Shown here in pieces: positions 24,363 through 32,697 of a stretch of 64,000 nt of DNA; the first letter of the stretch is position 1, and each line of letters starts with the position of its first letter. Under the pieces are notes generated by a model. The model was not told the origin of the DNA and did not search any database. It saw nothing but the letters and a program-made list of their open reading frames with translations. The translations under genes were made by a program, and so were the position numbers. Location: NCBI RefSeq assembly GCF_012273515.2, contig NZ_CP050975.2, positions 5,766,001-5,830,000 of the forward strand, written 5' to 3'. This DNA is from Streptomyces sp. RPA4-2 (GTDB lineage Bacteria > Actinomycetota > Actinomycetes > Streptomycetales > Streptomycetaceae).

Positions 24363-24880
24363 TCAGACACAAGGCCGTCGGCGTGCTCGGCGCACTCGCC
24401 CTGCTGCCACTCGTCGGGTGCTCCAGCGGCGACGACAAGGCCTACGCGGTTCCGGACAAGCTCTGCGGTGTTCCGGCGAAGCCGGCACTCACCAAGGAAT
24501 TGCTGCCGGGGGGTGACAAGCTGAGGGTCGTCAAGTCACAGACGGCCAATGCGGCCCCGGACCAGTACTGCACGGTGCACGTGGACGGCGATATCGAGCT
24601 CGTTGTCGAAGGTATCTGGCAGCCTGCCGGGACCACCGCCGAGCAAGCTGCCGACAAGGCCCACGCCTTCAACTCACGTTCGGCCGACGAGGGACGCTTC
24701 GCGCTGGAGGACCACAAGGCGTTCACCGTGGTCGACTGCAAGAACACCAAGTACAAGTCTGAGCGGTTCTCCATCGAGGCGCGGTTGATCCACTCAGACG
24801 GAGACATGAGCAAAAAGCTCCAACGCTTCCTCGACCCGTTCTCCGAGGCCTACCGCAAGACCCTCCCCTGCGAGTCCTGA
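24359..24880 (+). CDS. Lipoprotein, third gene of the WXG-type cassette
   Basis: GTG 24359 overlaps the preceding TGA (GTGA). The 173-residue product has a signal peptide with lipobox LLPLVGC, so it is attached to the outer face of the membrane. The mature part contains four further Cys (KLCGVP, QYCTVH, VDCKN and LPCES), likely two disulfides. No family name can be given. Tight coupling suggests it acts with the 764-residue protein, for example as an immunity or docking partner. Confidence 0.82.
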   Translation: MIRHKAVGVLGALALLPLVGCSSGDDKAYAVPDKLCGVPAKPALTKELLPGGDKLRVVKSQTANAAPDQYCTVHVDGDIELVVEGIWQPAGTTAEQAADKAHAFNSRSADEGRFALEDHKAFTVVDCKNTKYKSERFSIEARLIHSDGDMSKKLQRFLDPFSEAYRKTLPCES

Positions 24881-24922
24881 AACCAGTCGCCCAACACCCC
24901 TGCCTTCCGATACGAGGAACCC

Positions 24923-25795
24923 ATGACCACTCTCGGCGCCGTCCTCCGCCCCCAGTTGCCCCCGGAACGTCTCCGAGACGTCGCCCGGCTCGCGGATGAC
25001 GTGGGGCTGGAGGAGTTGTGGCTGTGGGAGGACTGTTTCCGGGAGGGCGGGATCTCGGCGGCCGCCGCCGCGCTCGCCTGGACCGAGCGCCTGCGCGTCG
25101 GGGTCGGCCTGCTGCCGGTGCCCCTGCGCAACGTGGCGGTCGTCGCCATGGAGGCCGCCACCCTGCACCGGATGTTCCCGGGCCGGGCCGTGCTCGGCGT
25201 CGGGCACGGCGTACAGGAGTGGATGGGGCAGGTCGGAGCACGGCCCGAGTCGCCGCTGACCCTGCTGCGCGAGCACCTCGACGCCCTGCGCGCGCTGCTC
25301 CGGGGCGAGCGCCTCAGCACGCGCGGACGGTACGTCACCCTGGACGACGTCGCCCTCGACTGGCCCCCGTCCACCCCCGTGCCGGTACTCGCCGGCGCCA
25401 CCGGACCGCGTACGCTCCGGCTCGCCGGGGAGGCCGCCGACGGCACCGTCCTCACCTCGTCGACCACGCCGGACGGCGTACGGCGCGCACGCCGGCTCAT
25501 CGACGAGGGGCGCGCGTCCGCCGGCCGCAGCGACCCGCACCGGGTCGTCGTGTATCTCCTCACCGCCACCGGACCCGACGCCGACGCCCGGCTCAAGGCC
25601 GAGTTCGAGTCGGAGGGCCTCGGCCCGGTCCCGGACCTCGGCGTCGCGGGAGACGCGGGCGCCGTCGCCGCGGCCGTACGGCGGCTCGCGGACGCCGGGG
25701 CCGACGCGGTGATCCTCCAGCCCACGGGCGACGAACCCGATCCCGAGGGGTTCGTGCGGTTCGCGGCCGAGGAGGTGCGGGCGCTCGTCCCGTAG
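24923..25795 (+). CDS. LLM-class flavin-dependent oxidoreductase
   Basis: The 290-residue protein has the luciferase-like TIM-barrel pattern: ADDVGLEELWLWEDCF, RLRVGVGLLPVPLRNVAVVAMEAATLHRMFPGRAVLGVGHG, and near the end PVPVLAGATGPRTLRLAGEAADGTVL. Members use FMN or F420. The length fits F420-dependent actinobacterial types, but the cofactor is not certain. It follows the lipoprotein gene by 42 bases with no clear promoter. Confidence 0.9.
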   Translation: MTTLGAVLRPQLPPERLRDVARLADDVGLEELWLWEDCFREGGISAAAAALAWTERLRVGVGLLPVPLRNVAVVAMEAATLHRMFPGRAVLGVGHGVQEWMGQVGARPESPLTLLREHLDALRALLRGERLSTRGRYVTLDDVALDWPPSTPVPVLAGATGPRTLRLAGEAADGTVLTSSTTPDGVRRARRLIDEGRASAGRSDPHRVVVYLLTATGPDADARLKAEFESEGLGPVPDLGVAGDAGAVAAAVRRLADAGADAVILQPTGDEPDPEGFVRFAAEEVRALVP

Positions 25796-25888
25796 ACCGA
25801 GGGCGCGACCGCCGAGCACGCGGCCGCCGGGCGGCGGCCCCAGCCGGCGGCAGACCCGATGTCAGTGCCGGGTGCCAGACTTGCGGGC

Positions 25889-26386
25889 ATGACAGAGGAC
25901 AGCGTGCGGTTGCGGGACGTCGTGGAGGCCGACCTGGAGGCCTTCCTCGTGTACGAGCACGACCCCGAGGCCCTGCGGCGTTCGAGGTTCACGCCACGGC
26001 CGCGGGACGCCTTCATGCGCCACTGGAAGGAGCGGATCCTCGGGGACGCGACCGGCCTGGTGCAGGCGGTCGTCGTGGACGAGGAGGTGGCGGGCAACAT
26101 CGTCGCCTGGTGGGAGGACGACCGGCGGTTCATCGGCTACTGGCTGGGCCGCCCGTACTGGGGCCGTGGCATCGGGGGCAGGGCCCTCGGCCTGTTCCTC
26201 GGCATCGAGCGGAACCGGCCCCTGTACGCCGACCCCTTCACCGAGAACACCGCCTCGGTCCGCCTGCTGGAGAAGCACGGCTTCCGGCACACCGGGACGG
26301 TGCGGCACGGCGAGGACGAACACGCCCTGCTGGTCCTGGAGCAGACTGGCGGGACCGCGGGGGAGGAGCCGCCCGAGCGCCCGTGA
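25889..26386 (+). CDS. GNAT-family N-acetyltransferase
   Basis: ATG 25889 gives 165 residues. The acetyl-CoA site is seen in YWLGRPYWGRGIGGRALGLFL, and the closing motif is NTASVRLLEKHGFRHTGTVRHGE. A CAGACT -10-like box ends seven bases before the ATG, so the transcript may be leaderless. The acceptor substrate cannot be told. Such enzymes commonly modify small amines or protein N-termini. Confidence 0.9.
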   Translation: MTEDSVRLRDVVEADLEAFLVYEHDPEALRRSRFTPRPRDAFMRHWKERILGDATGLVQAVVVDEEVAGNIVAWWEDDRRFIGYWLGRPYWGRGIGGRALGLFLGIERNRPLYADPFTENTASVRLLEKHGFRHTGTVRHGEDEHALLVLEQTGGTAGEEPPERP

Positions 26387-26423
26387 CCCCTCGTCCGCCG
26401 GGTCGGGAGCGCCGACGTCCGCC

Positions 26424-26936
26424 TCAGTCCGGCCGGTGACCCCCCGTGCTCCCGTCGATCAGCTCCCGCACGATGTCCATGTGCCCCACGTGCCGGGCCG
26501 TCTCCTCGACCATGTGGATGAGGACCCAGCGCAGGGAGACCGTCGTGCCGTGCCACGACGTGCCCACGTCGTCGAGGGACAGTTCGGCGATCGTGCGGTC
26601 GGCGGCGGCGCGGGCACGGCCGTAGAACTCCACGATCTGCGCCGTCGTCTCCCCCTGCCCCGCGCGCATGTCCTCCTCCGAGGCCGGGTCGAACCAGAGC
26701 GGCTCGGTGGCACGCCCGAAGGTCGAGCAGAACCAGCCGTACTCGACGGACGCGAGGTGCTTCACCAGGCCCAGCAGGTTCGTGCCCGACGGTGTCATCG
26801 CCCGCCTCAGCCGCTCGTCGTCGAGCCCCTCCAGCTTCCAGAGCACGGCGTCCCGATGCCGGTCGAGACTCGCGTGCAGGCTCTCCTTCTCGCCGCCCGT
26901 GTACGGCATGTGCCCGGCCCTGGTCCTCGTCGTCAT
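26424..26936 (-). CDS. DinB-family (DUF664) protein, putative thiol-dependent enzyme
   Basis: The 170-residue product shows the four-helix DinB pattern with three metal-ligand His positions: LLGLVKHLASVEYGWF, VSLRWVLIHMVEETARHVGHMDIVRELIDG and an early Arg/Asp helix. Actinobacterial members are mycothiol or bacillithiol transferases acting on electrophiles. The gene is convergent with the acetyltransferase gene and divergent from the methyltransferase gene. Confidence 0.9.
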   Translation of the reverse strand: MTTRTRAGHMPYTGGEKESLHASLDRHRDAVLWKLEGLDDERLRRAMTPSGTNLLGLVKHLASVEYGWFCSTFGRATEPLWFDPASEEDMRAGQGETTAQIVEFYGRARAAADRTIAELSLDDVGTSWHGTTVSLRWVLIHMVEETARHVGHMDIVRELIDGSTGGHRPD

Positions 26937-27022
26937 GCCCGGAACGTAGCAGCGGCCACCGACACCGTCAGGCGGCGGAAATCGCCTCGCTTCCGTGGGC
27001 AGCCGTTGGGAGGATCGCCGGC

Positions 27023-27793
27023 ATGACCGTTCCGCGTACCTTCGAAGCCCTCGTCGCCGAGGCCGCGGCGGCGTCCGTCGAGGGCTGGGACTTCTCCTGG
27101 TTCGAGGGCCGCGCCACCGAACAGCGGCCCTCCTGGGGGTACGCGCGGGCGATGGGGGAGCGGCTGGCGCCGGCCGCCGCCGCGCTGGACATCCAGACCG
27201 GCGGCGGCGAAGTCCTCGCCTCCGCGCCGAAACTGCCCCCGGTCATGGTCGCCACCGAGGGCTGGCCGCCGAACCTGGCCAAGGCCACCACCCTGCTCCA
27301 GCCGCGCGGCGCCGTGGTCGTCGCCGCCTCCGAGGACGCGCCGCTGCCCTTCGCCGACGGAGCCTTCGACCTGGTCACCAGCCGGCACCCCGTCAGCACC
27401 CACTGGGCCGAGACCGCCCGTGTCCTGCGCCCCGGCGGCACGTACTTCTCCCAGCAGGTCGGTCCCGCGAGCGTCTTCGAACTGGTCGAGCACTTCCTCG
27501 GGCCGCAGCCGGAGGAGGTCAGGAACGCCCGGCACCCCGACCGGGCCCGCGCCGCCGCGGAGTCCGCCGGGCTCGACGTCGTCGGTCTGCGTGCGGAGCG
27601 GCTGCGCGTCGAGTTCCTCGACATCGGAGCCGTCGTCCACTTCCTGCGCAAGGTGATCTGGATGGTCCCCGGCTTCACCGTCGACCGGTACCGGCCCCAA
27701 CTCCGCTCCCTGCACGAACGGATCGAGACGGAGGGACCGTTCGTCGCCCACAGCACCCGCTTCCTGATCGAGGCGCGGAAGCCGCGGCCGTAG
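27023..27793 (+). CDS. Class I SAM-dependent methyltransferase
   Basis: ATG 27023 after GGGAGG gives 256 residues. Visible elements are the motif I equivalent LDIQTGGGEVLAS, the post-I VVAASEDAPLPFADGAFDLVTSRH and the ARVLRPGGTYFSQQVGP block. This is the usual Rossmann methyltransferase order. The substrate is unknown. The gene is divergent from the DinB-family gene with 86 bases between starts. Confidence 0.9.
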   Translation: MTVPRTFEALVAEAAAASVEGWDFSWFEGRATEQRPSWGYARAMGERLAPAAAALDIQTGGGEVLASAPKLPPVMVATEGWPPNLAKATTLLQPRGAVVVAASEDAPLPFADGAFDLVTSRHPVSTHWAETARVLRPGGTYFSQQVGPASVFELVEHFLGPQPEEVRNARHPDRARAAAESAGLDVVGLRAERLRVEFLDIGAVVHFLRKVIWMVPGFTVDRYRPQLRSLHERIETEGPFVAHSTRFLIEARKPRP

Positions 27794-27880
27794 GAATCAG
27801 GGCCGCCGCCGTCGACGCGGCCGTCCGGAGGGGCGGCTCGGTGAGACCCTCCGCACCGCCCCGGTCCGAGGGCGAACGGG

Positions 27881-28043
27881 ATGATCGACACCTGCCGGAA
27901 CCGATTGACCGAAAACGCCCTGATGCGGGCCGTCATGTGCGAGATGTTCCTCCGGATGGCGGACCGGCTCACGGGGTTTCCACATCGTTATCGAGGGCGC
28001 CTCGCTCTGGTTGATCGCCTCGCGTAGGTTCAGACCAAGGTAA
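27881..28043 (+). pseudogene. Possible broken small reading frame in a convergent gap
   Basis: From ATG 27881 about 31 codons have very high third-position GC (MIDTCRNRLTENALMRAVMC then EMFLRMADRL). At the G4 run near 27976 the good codon pattern shifts to the +1 frame (GFHIVIEGASLWLIASR) and ends at TAA 28041-28043. It may be a remnant or a short gene with a one-base indel. The rest of the 325-base gap 27794-28118 holds nothing I recognise. Confidence 0.25.
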
Positions 28044-28118
28044 TTCGCGTGAGCAAAGCTGCGCGTGTGTGGCACCGCGCGGTGGAGGGGGCTGCGCGGT
28101 GCCGCGTCCGGCGCATGG

Positions 28119-28454
28119 TCAGCGGCCGTGCAGGGTGACCTGGGCCCCGCGCCGCACACCCCACCGCTCCATCGCCCCGGCCTCCGCCTCCAGGACGTAC
28201 CGGGAACGCGGACGGGGGAGCCCCAGCCGGCCCGGCCGCATCGTCCGCACCGCCAGGACCCTGAGTCCCCGGTCCAGGTACGCGACATCGATCGTGAACC
28301 GCATGCCCAGGGTGTGCACCGCACTCGCCGGCCCGAGCAGCAACGCCCCCTCGACCCCGTCCCGTCCGAGCAGACCGCGACGCCGGGCCCGCGCCGACTC
28401 GGCGAGTTCCAGCGGCACGGGTTCGGACGTCCGTTCCGTGGTGAACATGACCAT
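28119..28454 (-). CDS. DUF192 protein
   Basis: ATG 28454 gives 111 residues. The DUF192 features are ARRRGLLGRDGVEGALLL, HTLGMRFTIDVAYLDRGLRVLAV, and the C-terminal RYVLEAEAGAMERWGVRRGAQV. Family function is unknown. In Streptomyces it often lies near Tad pilus genes, but here it is 7 kb away. The start region is preceded by an unusual phased repeat array on the upstream side. Confidence 0.88.
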   Translation of the reverse strand: MVMFTTERTSEPVPLELAESARARRRGLLGRDGVEGALLLGPASAVHTLGMRFTIDVAYLDRGLRVLAVRTMRPGRLGLPRPRSRYVLEAEAGAMERWGVRRGAQVTLHGR

Positions 28455-28562
28455 GGCTGTGAAGTTAGCGCCGTCGTCAAGCGGGCGACGCGGACGCGCG
28501 TCACTCTCCCGGAGTACGTAGGGGCGGGCGGTGCGGGGGTCGCCAGGGGGCGCGGACCCCAT

Positions 28563-28641
28563 GGATCCCCCTGATTCCCTGTGGATTCCTCCGAATACCG
28601 CGTGATTCCCTTTGAATCCGTTGTGATTCGGCCAAGATCAC
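28563..28641. repeat. Eight hexamers (consensus GAWTCC) phased at about 10.4 bp
   Basis: Hexamers begin at 28563, 28573, 28584, 28593, 28604, 28614, 28625 and 28636 (GGATCC, GATTCC, GATTCC, GAATAC, GATTCC, GAATCC, GATTCG, GATCAC). Steps are 9-11 bp, one per helical turn. In this GC-rich background the short A/T cores would all face the same side of the helix. The array lies 109-187 bases upstream of the DUF192 start and just before a possible small-RNA unit. Confidence 0.8.
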
Positions 28642-28699
28642 GGCCTGAATGAGGGCTTCCGCACTCACCGTGGCGTCGTCGGGCGGTTTCGGAGAGTAG

Positions 28700-28800
28700 T
28701 TGTGGCACGCCGATGCACGCAGCATCACTTACGAAGGGTTATGGTGGAAACCCCCCCTCGGGCCGGTCCGTCTCCCCCCCACGGACCGGCCCGTTTTTTT
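28700..28800 (+). ncRNA. Candidate small RNA ending at a strong intrinsic terminator
   Basis: A classical terminator ends at 28800 on the plus strand, yet no plus-strand gene lies upstream for about 900 bases. A TTGTGG box at 28700-28705 is followed after 17 bases by CATCAC, a weak -10, giving a transcript start near 28735 and an RNA of about 65 bases or more. No coding frame or known RNA family is recognised, so this is inference. Confidence 0.3.
28759..28800 (+). terminator. Strong Rho-independent terminator with seven T
   Basis: A perfect 13-bp stem (28759-28771 with 28781-28793) with a nine-base loop is followed by TTTTTTT at 28794-28800. The T-run is on the plus strand only. It is the only terminator with a clear T-run noted in the window. 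Confidence 0.9.
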
Positions 28801-28881
28801 GTGCCCCGACACGGCGGCCCGCCGGGCCGGTGTCTGCGCCCCCGTGCGCCCCCCTGACCTCGGGGACACGAGGGCGGTGAC

Positions 28882-29919
28882 TCACTGCCGTCCGGCCCAG
28901 ATGTTCGTCCCCGGCGTCGACACCGCGAAGGTGTCGATCTCCTTCAGCTCCTCGTCCGTGAGCCTCGGACCGGCCAGCGCCGCCACGTTCTCCTCGAGCT
29001 GCGCCACGCTGGACGCGCCGATGAGGGCGGAGGTCATCCGCTCGTCACGCAGCACCCAGGTGAGCGCGAGCTGGGCGAGGGACTGGCCGCGGCGGGCCGC
29101 GATGGCGTTCAGCCCCTTCAGCCGGCGCAGCACCTCGTCGCTCAGCAGCTGCGGGTCCAGCGACTTGCCCTGCGTGGCCCGCGAGCCCTCCGGGATGCCC
29201 TGGAGGTATTTGCCCGTCAGCAGGCCCTGCGCGAGCGGCACGAAGGAGATGCAGCCCATGCCGGCCGCCTCCAGCGTGTCGAGCAGGCCGTCGTCCTCGG
29301 TCCAGCGGTTGATCATCGAGTACGAGGGCTGGTGGATGAGCGGCCGTACACCCATTGAGGTGAGGATCCGGGCCGCTTCCGCGGTCTGCTCGCTGCTGTA
29401 CGAGGAGACGCCGACGTACAGCGCCTTGCCCTGCTGGACGGCGGACGCGAGCGCGCCCATCGTCTCCTCCAGCGGGGTGTCCGGATCGAAGCGGTGCGAG
29501 TAGAAGATGTCGACGTGGTCGACGCCCATCCGCTTCAGCGAGGCGTCCAGGGAGGACAGCAGGTACTTGCGGGAGCCCCACTCGCCGTACGGGCCGGGGT
29601 GCATCAGGTACCCCGCCTTGGTGGAGATGACCAGCTCGTCCCGGTACGGCGCGAAGTCCTGCTTCAGGAGCTTGCCGAAGTTGAGCTCCGCCGAGCCGGG
29701 CGGCGGCCCGTAGTTGTTCGCCAGGTCGAAGTGCGTCACGCCGAGGTCGAAGGCGCGGCGCAGGATCGCGCGCTGCGAGTCGAGCGAGCGGTCGTCGCCG
29801 AAGTTGTGCCAGAGGCCGAGCGACACGGCCGGCAGCTTCAGGCCACTGCTTCCGGTGCGCCGGTATTCCATCGAGTCGTACCGCTCCGTCGAGGCGCGGT
29901 AAAGAGGCTGGTCGTTCAT
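28882..29919 (-). CDS. Aldo/keto reductase (YghZ-like, glyceraldehyde-3-phosphate reductase type)
   Basis: ATG 29919 gives 345 residues. The motifs are RRTGSSGLKLPAVSLGLWHNFGDD, FDLGVTHFDLANNYGPPPGSAE (catalytic Asp and Tyr), ISTKAGYLMHPGPYGEWGS (Lys), and the C-terminal NADPH site SALIGASSVAQLEENVAAL. The GPPPGSAE variant is typical of the YghZ/L-glyceraldehyde 3-phosphate reductase group. It is transcribed alone, divergent from the cis-prenyltransferase gene. Confidence 0.93.
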   Translation of the reverse strand: MNDQPLYRASTERYDSMEYRRTGSSGLKLPAVSLGLWHNFGDDRSLDSQRAILRRAFDLGVTHFDLANNYGPPPGSAELNFGKLLKQDFAPYRDELVISTKAGYLMHPGPYGEWGSRKYLLSSLDASLKRMGVDHVDIFYSHRFDPDTPLEETMGALASAVQQGKALYVGVSSYSSEQTAEAARILTSMGVRPLIHQPSYSMINRWTEDDGLLDTLEAAGMGCISFVPLAQGLLTGKYLQGIPEGSRATQGKSLDPQLLSDEVLRRLKGLNAIAARRGQSLAQLALTWVLRDERMTSALIGASSVAQLEENVAALAGPRLTDEELKEIDTFAVSTPGTNIWAGRQ

Positions 29920-30117
29920 GGGTACGAACCTATGCCAGGGTGCCGGAACCCGTCGGGGGAGGCCCGCGGGAGGCCCGCGGGGGGCCCGGGGGTGGGCTTC
30001 GGCAGGACATGGCCGGGGGTAGGCTTCGCCCCCGGGGACCGCCATCGGGACAGGGGTTGCGCCGAGCGAGGCCGCTCGGGCGCGCCGGTCCGATCCGCAC
30101 GGAGGGGCTGACAACAC

Positions 30118-30891
30118 GTGAACCTGCGGGACAACCTGCGCCGTCTGCTGCTCAGGTTCTATACACGCAGGGTGGAGGGCCACCTCGACCACGACCAGGT
30201 GCCCAAGCACATCGGGGTCATCATGGACGGCAACCGGCGCTGGGCGAAGGCGGCCGGCAACACCGCCGCCCAGGGCCACCGGGCCGGAGCCGACAAGATC
30301 GAGGAGTTCCTCGGCTGGTGCTCCGAGACGGACGTCGAGGTCGTCACGCTCTGGCTGCTTTCGACCGACAACTTCGACCGCCCCGAGGACGAGCTCGTCC
30401 CGCTGCTGGGCATCATCGAGGGCGTCGTGCGCACCCTGGCCACCGACGGCCGCTGGCGCGTGCACCACGTCGGCACGCCCGATCTGCTGCCCTCCCCGAT
30501 GCAGACGGCCCTCAAGGAGGCCGAGGAGGCCACCGCGCACGTCGACGGGATACTGGTCAACGTCGCCATCGGCTACGGCGGCCGCCAGGAGATCGCCGAC
30601 GCGGTCCGCTCGATGCTCCTCGACGCCGCGGACAAGGGCGCCTCGCTCGCCGACGTGGCCGACTCCGTCGACATCGACCTCATCGGCAAGCACCTGTACA
30701 CGAGTGCCCAGCCCGATCCGGACCTGGTGATCCGTACCAGCGGCGAACAGCGCCTGTCCGGGTTCATGCTCTGGCAGACCGCCCATTCGGAGTACTACTT
30801 CTGCGAAGTCTTCTGGCCCGCCTTCCGCAAGGTCGATTTCCTGCGCGCCCTGCGTGACTACGCGGCGCGACACCGCCGCTACGGCGGCTGA
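30118..30891 (+). CDS. Isoprenyl transferase (cis-prenyl diphosphate synthase)
   Basis: The 257-residue product starts at GTG 30118. It has the signature HIGVIMDGNRRWAKA, NFDRPEDEL and VIRTSGEQRLSGFMLWQTAHSEYYF. The catalytic Asp of MDGNRRW is present. It adds isopentenyl units in cis to make a polyprenyl diphosphate carrier for cell-wall synthesis. It may instead be the short-chain Z,E-FPP synthase type known in actinomycetes; sequence alone does not decide, so I give no symbol. Confidence 0.92.
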   Translation: MNLRDNLRRLLLRFYTRRVEGHLDHDQVPKHIGVIMDGNRRWAKAAGNTAAQGHRAGADKIEEFLGWCSETDVEVVTLWLLSTDNFDRPEDELVPLLGIIEGVVRTLATDGRWRVHHVGTPDLLPSPMQTALKEAEEATAHVDGILVNVAIGYGGRQEIADAVRSMLLDAADKGASLADVADSVDIDLIGKHLYTSAQPDPDLVIRTSGEQRLSGFMLWQTAHSEYYFCEVFWPAFRKVDFLRALRDYAARHRRYGG

Positions 30892-31203
30892 TCCACGGGG
30901 TCACCCGGGATGCCGCGAGGGACATACGTCATCCGGAGTTAACGAACGCGTGGTCACATGCTCTTGCATGGCCATGCGCGTTCGAGGGCATAAGCCATGC
31001 AGGTCGACGCCCGAACCACGGGTGTCGTATCTCAGCGGACGGCACGGGGCCGTCCGCCCGGGAGGCCCTTTGCACCAGCCCGACCGTGCGGTCACAGCAC
31101 GGACGAAGTGGAGGGCCGGTCCCCGGCCCGCGCAGCGTGGCCGTCGACCGGTCCAGATCTCCTTCGTCGCTCCCCGACCTCATCCGAGGGGGTACGTCCT
31201 TCC
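30892..31203. other. 312-base intergenic region with a 12-bp palindrome
   Basis: No gene is seen. GCATGGCCATGC at 30966-30977 is a perfect palindrome. It is followed at 30991 by a further GCCATGCA. GTTAACGAACG just upstream (about 30938) may be part of the promoter for the PIN-PhoH gene, whose leader would then be over 200 bases long. Confidence 0.4.
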
Positions 31204-32529
31204 GTGGTGACCAGCACAAAGCGCCGTATGCCAGACCGGCGCACCTATGTTCTCGACACCAGCGTCCTGCTGGCCGATCCCAATGCCCTGAGCCGCTTCG
31301 ACGAGCACGAGGTAGTGCTGCCGATCGTCGTGGTCACGGAGCTGGAGGCCAAGAGGCACCATCCCGAGCTCGGCTACTTCGCCCGGCAGGCCCTCCGCCT
31401 GCTCGACGAGTTCCGGGTACGGTTCGGCCGCCTCGACGCCCCCATTCCGATCGGGGAACTGGGCGGGACCGTACGTGTCGAGCTCAACCACTCGGACCCC
31501 AGCGTCCTGCCCAGCGGGTACCGCCTGGGGGACAACGACTCCCGCATCCTCGCGGTCGCCCGCAACCTGCAGGCCGAGGGGTACGACGTCACTGTCGTAT
31601 CGAAGGATCTGCCGCTCAGGATCAAGGCCTCGTCCGTCGGTCTCCTCGCCGAGGAGTACCGCGCGGAACTCGCCATCACGGGCTCCTCCGGCTGGACCGG
31701 AATGTCCGAACTGACCCTGTCGGGCGAACAGGTGGACCTCCTCTTCGAGGAGGGACACGTCTACGTCCCCGAGGCGTCCGACCTTCCGGTGCACACCGGC
31801 CTGACGATCCAGTCGGAGCGCGGCAAGGCCCTCGGCCGCGTCACGTCCGAGGGCAACGTCCGCCTGGTGCGCGGCGATCGGGAGGCATTCGGTATCAAGG
31901 GCCGCAGCGCCGAGCAGCGCATCGCGCTCGATCTGCTGCTCGATCCGGACATCGGGATCCTGTCGATGGGAGGCCGGGCCGGCACCGGCAAGTCCGCGCT
32001 CGCGCTCTGCGCGGGCCTGGAGGCCGTCCTGGAGCGGCGCCAGCACCAGAAGGTGATGGTCTTCCGGCCGCTGTACGCGGTGGGCGGGCAGGAGCTGGGC
32101 TATCTGCCCGGTTCCGAGTCCGAGAAGATGAGCCCCTGGGCGCAGGCGGTGTTCGACACACTGTCGGCGGTCACCTCGCGGGAGGTCATCGAGGAGGTCA
32201 CCGCGCGCGGCATGCTGGAGGTCCTGCCGCTCACGCACATCCGCGGCCGCTCGCTGCACGACGCCTTCGTGATCGTGGACGAGGCACAGTCGCTGGAACG
32301 GAACGTGCTGCTGACCGTTCTGTCCCGGATCGGCGCCAATTCACGGGTGGTTCTCACCCATGACGTGGCACAACGGGACAACCTGCGTGTCGGCCGGTAC
32401 GACGGAGTGGTCGCCGTCGTCGAGAAGTTGAAGGGCCACCCGCTCTTCGCGCACGTGACGCTGAACCGTTCCGAGCGGTCCCAGATCGCGGCGCTCGTGA
32501 CCGAAATGCTGGAGGACGGACAGATCTGA
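31204..32529 (+). CDS. PIN-PhoH fusion protein (PhoH2-like ribonuclease/helicase)
   Basis: The start is GTG 31204 (GTG 31207 and ATG 31228 also fit), giving 441 residues. Residues about 13-150 are a PIN nuclease domain ([12 protein letters not shown] with D18, [24 protein letters not shown]). Residues about 240-441 are the PhoH ATPase with Walker [13 protein letters not shown] (K263) and Walker [12 protein letters not shown]. PhoH2 proteins unwind and cut RNA and often work as toxin-antitoxin-like modules. No small upstream antitoxin-like ORF is evident. Confidence 0.93.
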   Translation: MVTSTKRRMPDRRTYVLDTSVLLADPNALSRFDEHEVVLPIVVVTELEAKRHHPELGYFARQALRLLDEFRVRFGRLDAPIPIGELGGTVRVELNHSDPSVLPSGYRLGDNDSRILAVARNLQAEGYDVTVVSKDLPLRIKASSVGLLAEEYRAELAITGSSGWTGMSELTLSGEQVDLLFEEGHVYVPEASDLPVHTGLTIQSERGKALGRVTSEGNVRLVRGDREAFGIKGRSAEQRIALDLLLDPDIGILSMGGRAGTGKSALALCAGLEAVLERRQHQKVMVFRPLYAVGGQELGYLPGSESEKMSPWAQAVFDTLSAVTSREVIEEVTARGMLEVLPLTHIRGRSLHDAFVIVDEAQSLERNVLLTVLSRIGANSRVVLTHDVAQRDNLRVGRYDGVVAVVEKLKGHPLFAHVTLNRSERSQIAALVTEMLEDGQI

Positions 32530-32551
32530 CCGCACCTGGCACCGCCTGTTC

Positions 32552-32578
32552 CCTTCTGACCGTACTTGGTCAAAAGGT
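32552..32578 (+). terminator. Hairpin after the PIN-PhoH gene
   Basis: CCTTCTGACC at 32552-32561 pairs with GGTCAAAAGG at 32569-32578 with one mismatch, 22 bases after the stop codon. Confidence 0.55.
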
Positions 32579-32681
32579 GGCGGGTACACCGTAGTTGGCG
32601 CCGTCCGGCAGAAGGCGAAGAGCCTAGCCGGGCGGCGTCTTCGTGCGCGCTTGTTTCCGGAAAACCGCTGGGGCAAACGGG

Positions 32682-32697
32682 GTGTGAGCTTTCACAC
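32682..32697. promoter_or_regulatory. Palindrome matching a Crp-type operator, upstream of the transglycosylase gene
   Basis: GTGTGAGCTTTCACAC is a 16-base inverted repeat. It contains GTG-N6-CAC, which I recall as the core of the Streptomyces Crp motif. It lies 279 bases before the secreted transglycosylase start, in the 446-base leader region 32530-32975 that carries no gene. Crp is known to control cell-wall hydrolase genes in Streptomyces coelicolor, so a link is plausible but unproven. Confidence 0.5.

Noticed and set aside
26968-27972. 334-codon minus-strand frame opposite the methyltransferase
   Set aside because: The methyltransferase motifs are on the plus strand; the minus frame is Arg/Ser-rich without a family pattern.
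31086-32363. 425-codon alternative plus-strand frame in the PIN-PhoH gene
   Set aside because: It is the +1 shadow, Arg/Gly/Pro-rich, whereas the PIN and PhoH motifs lie in the other frame.
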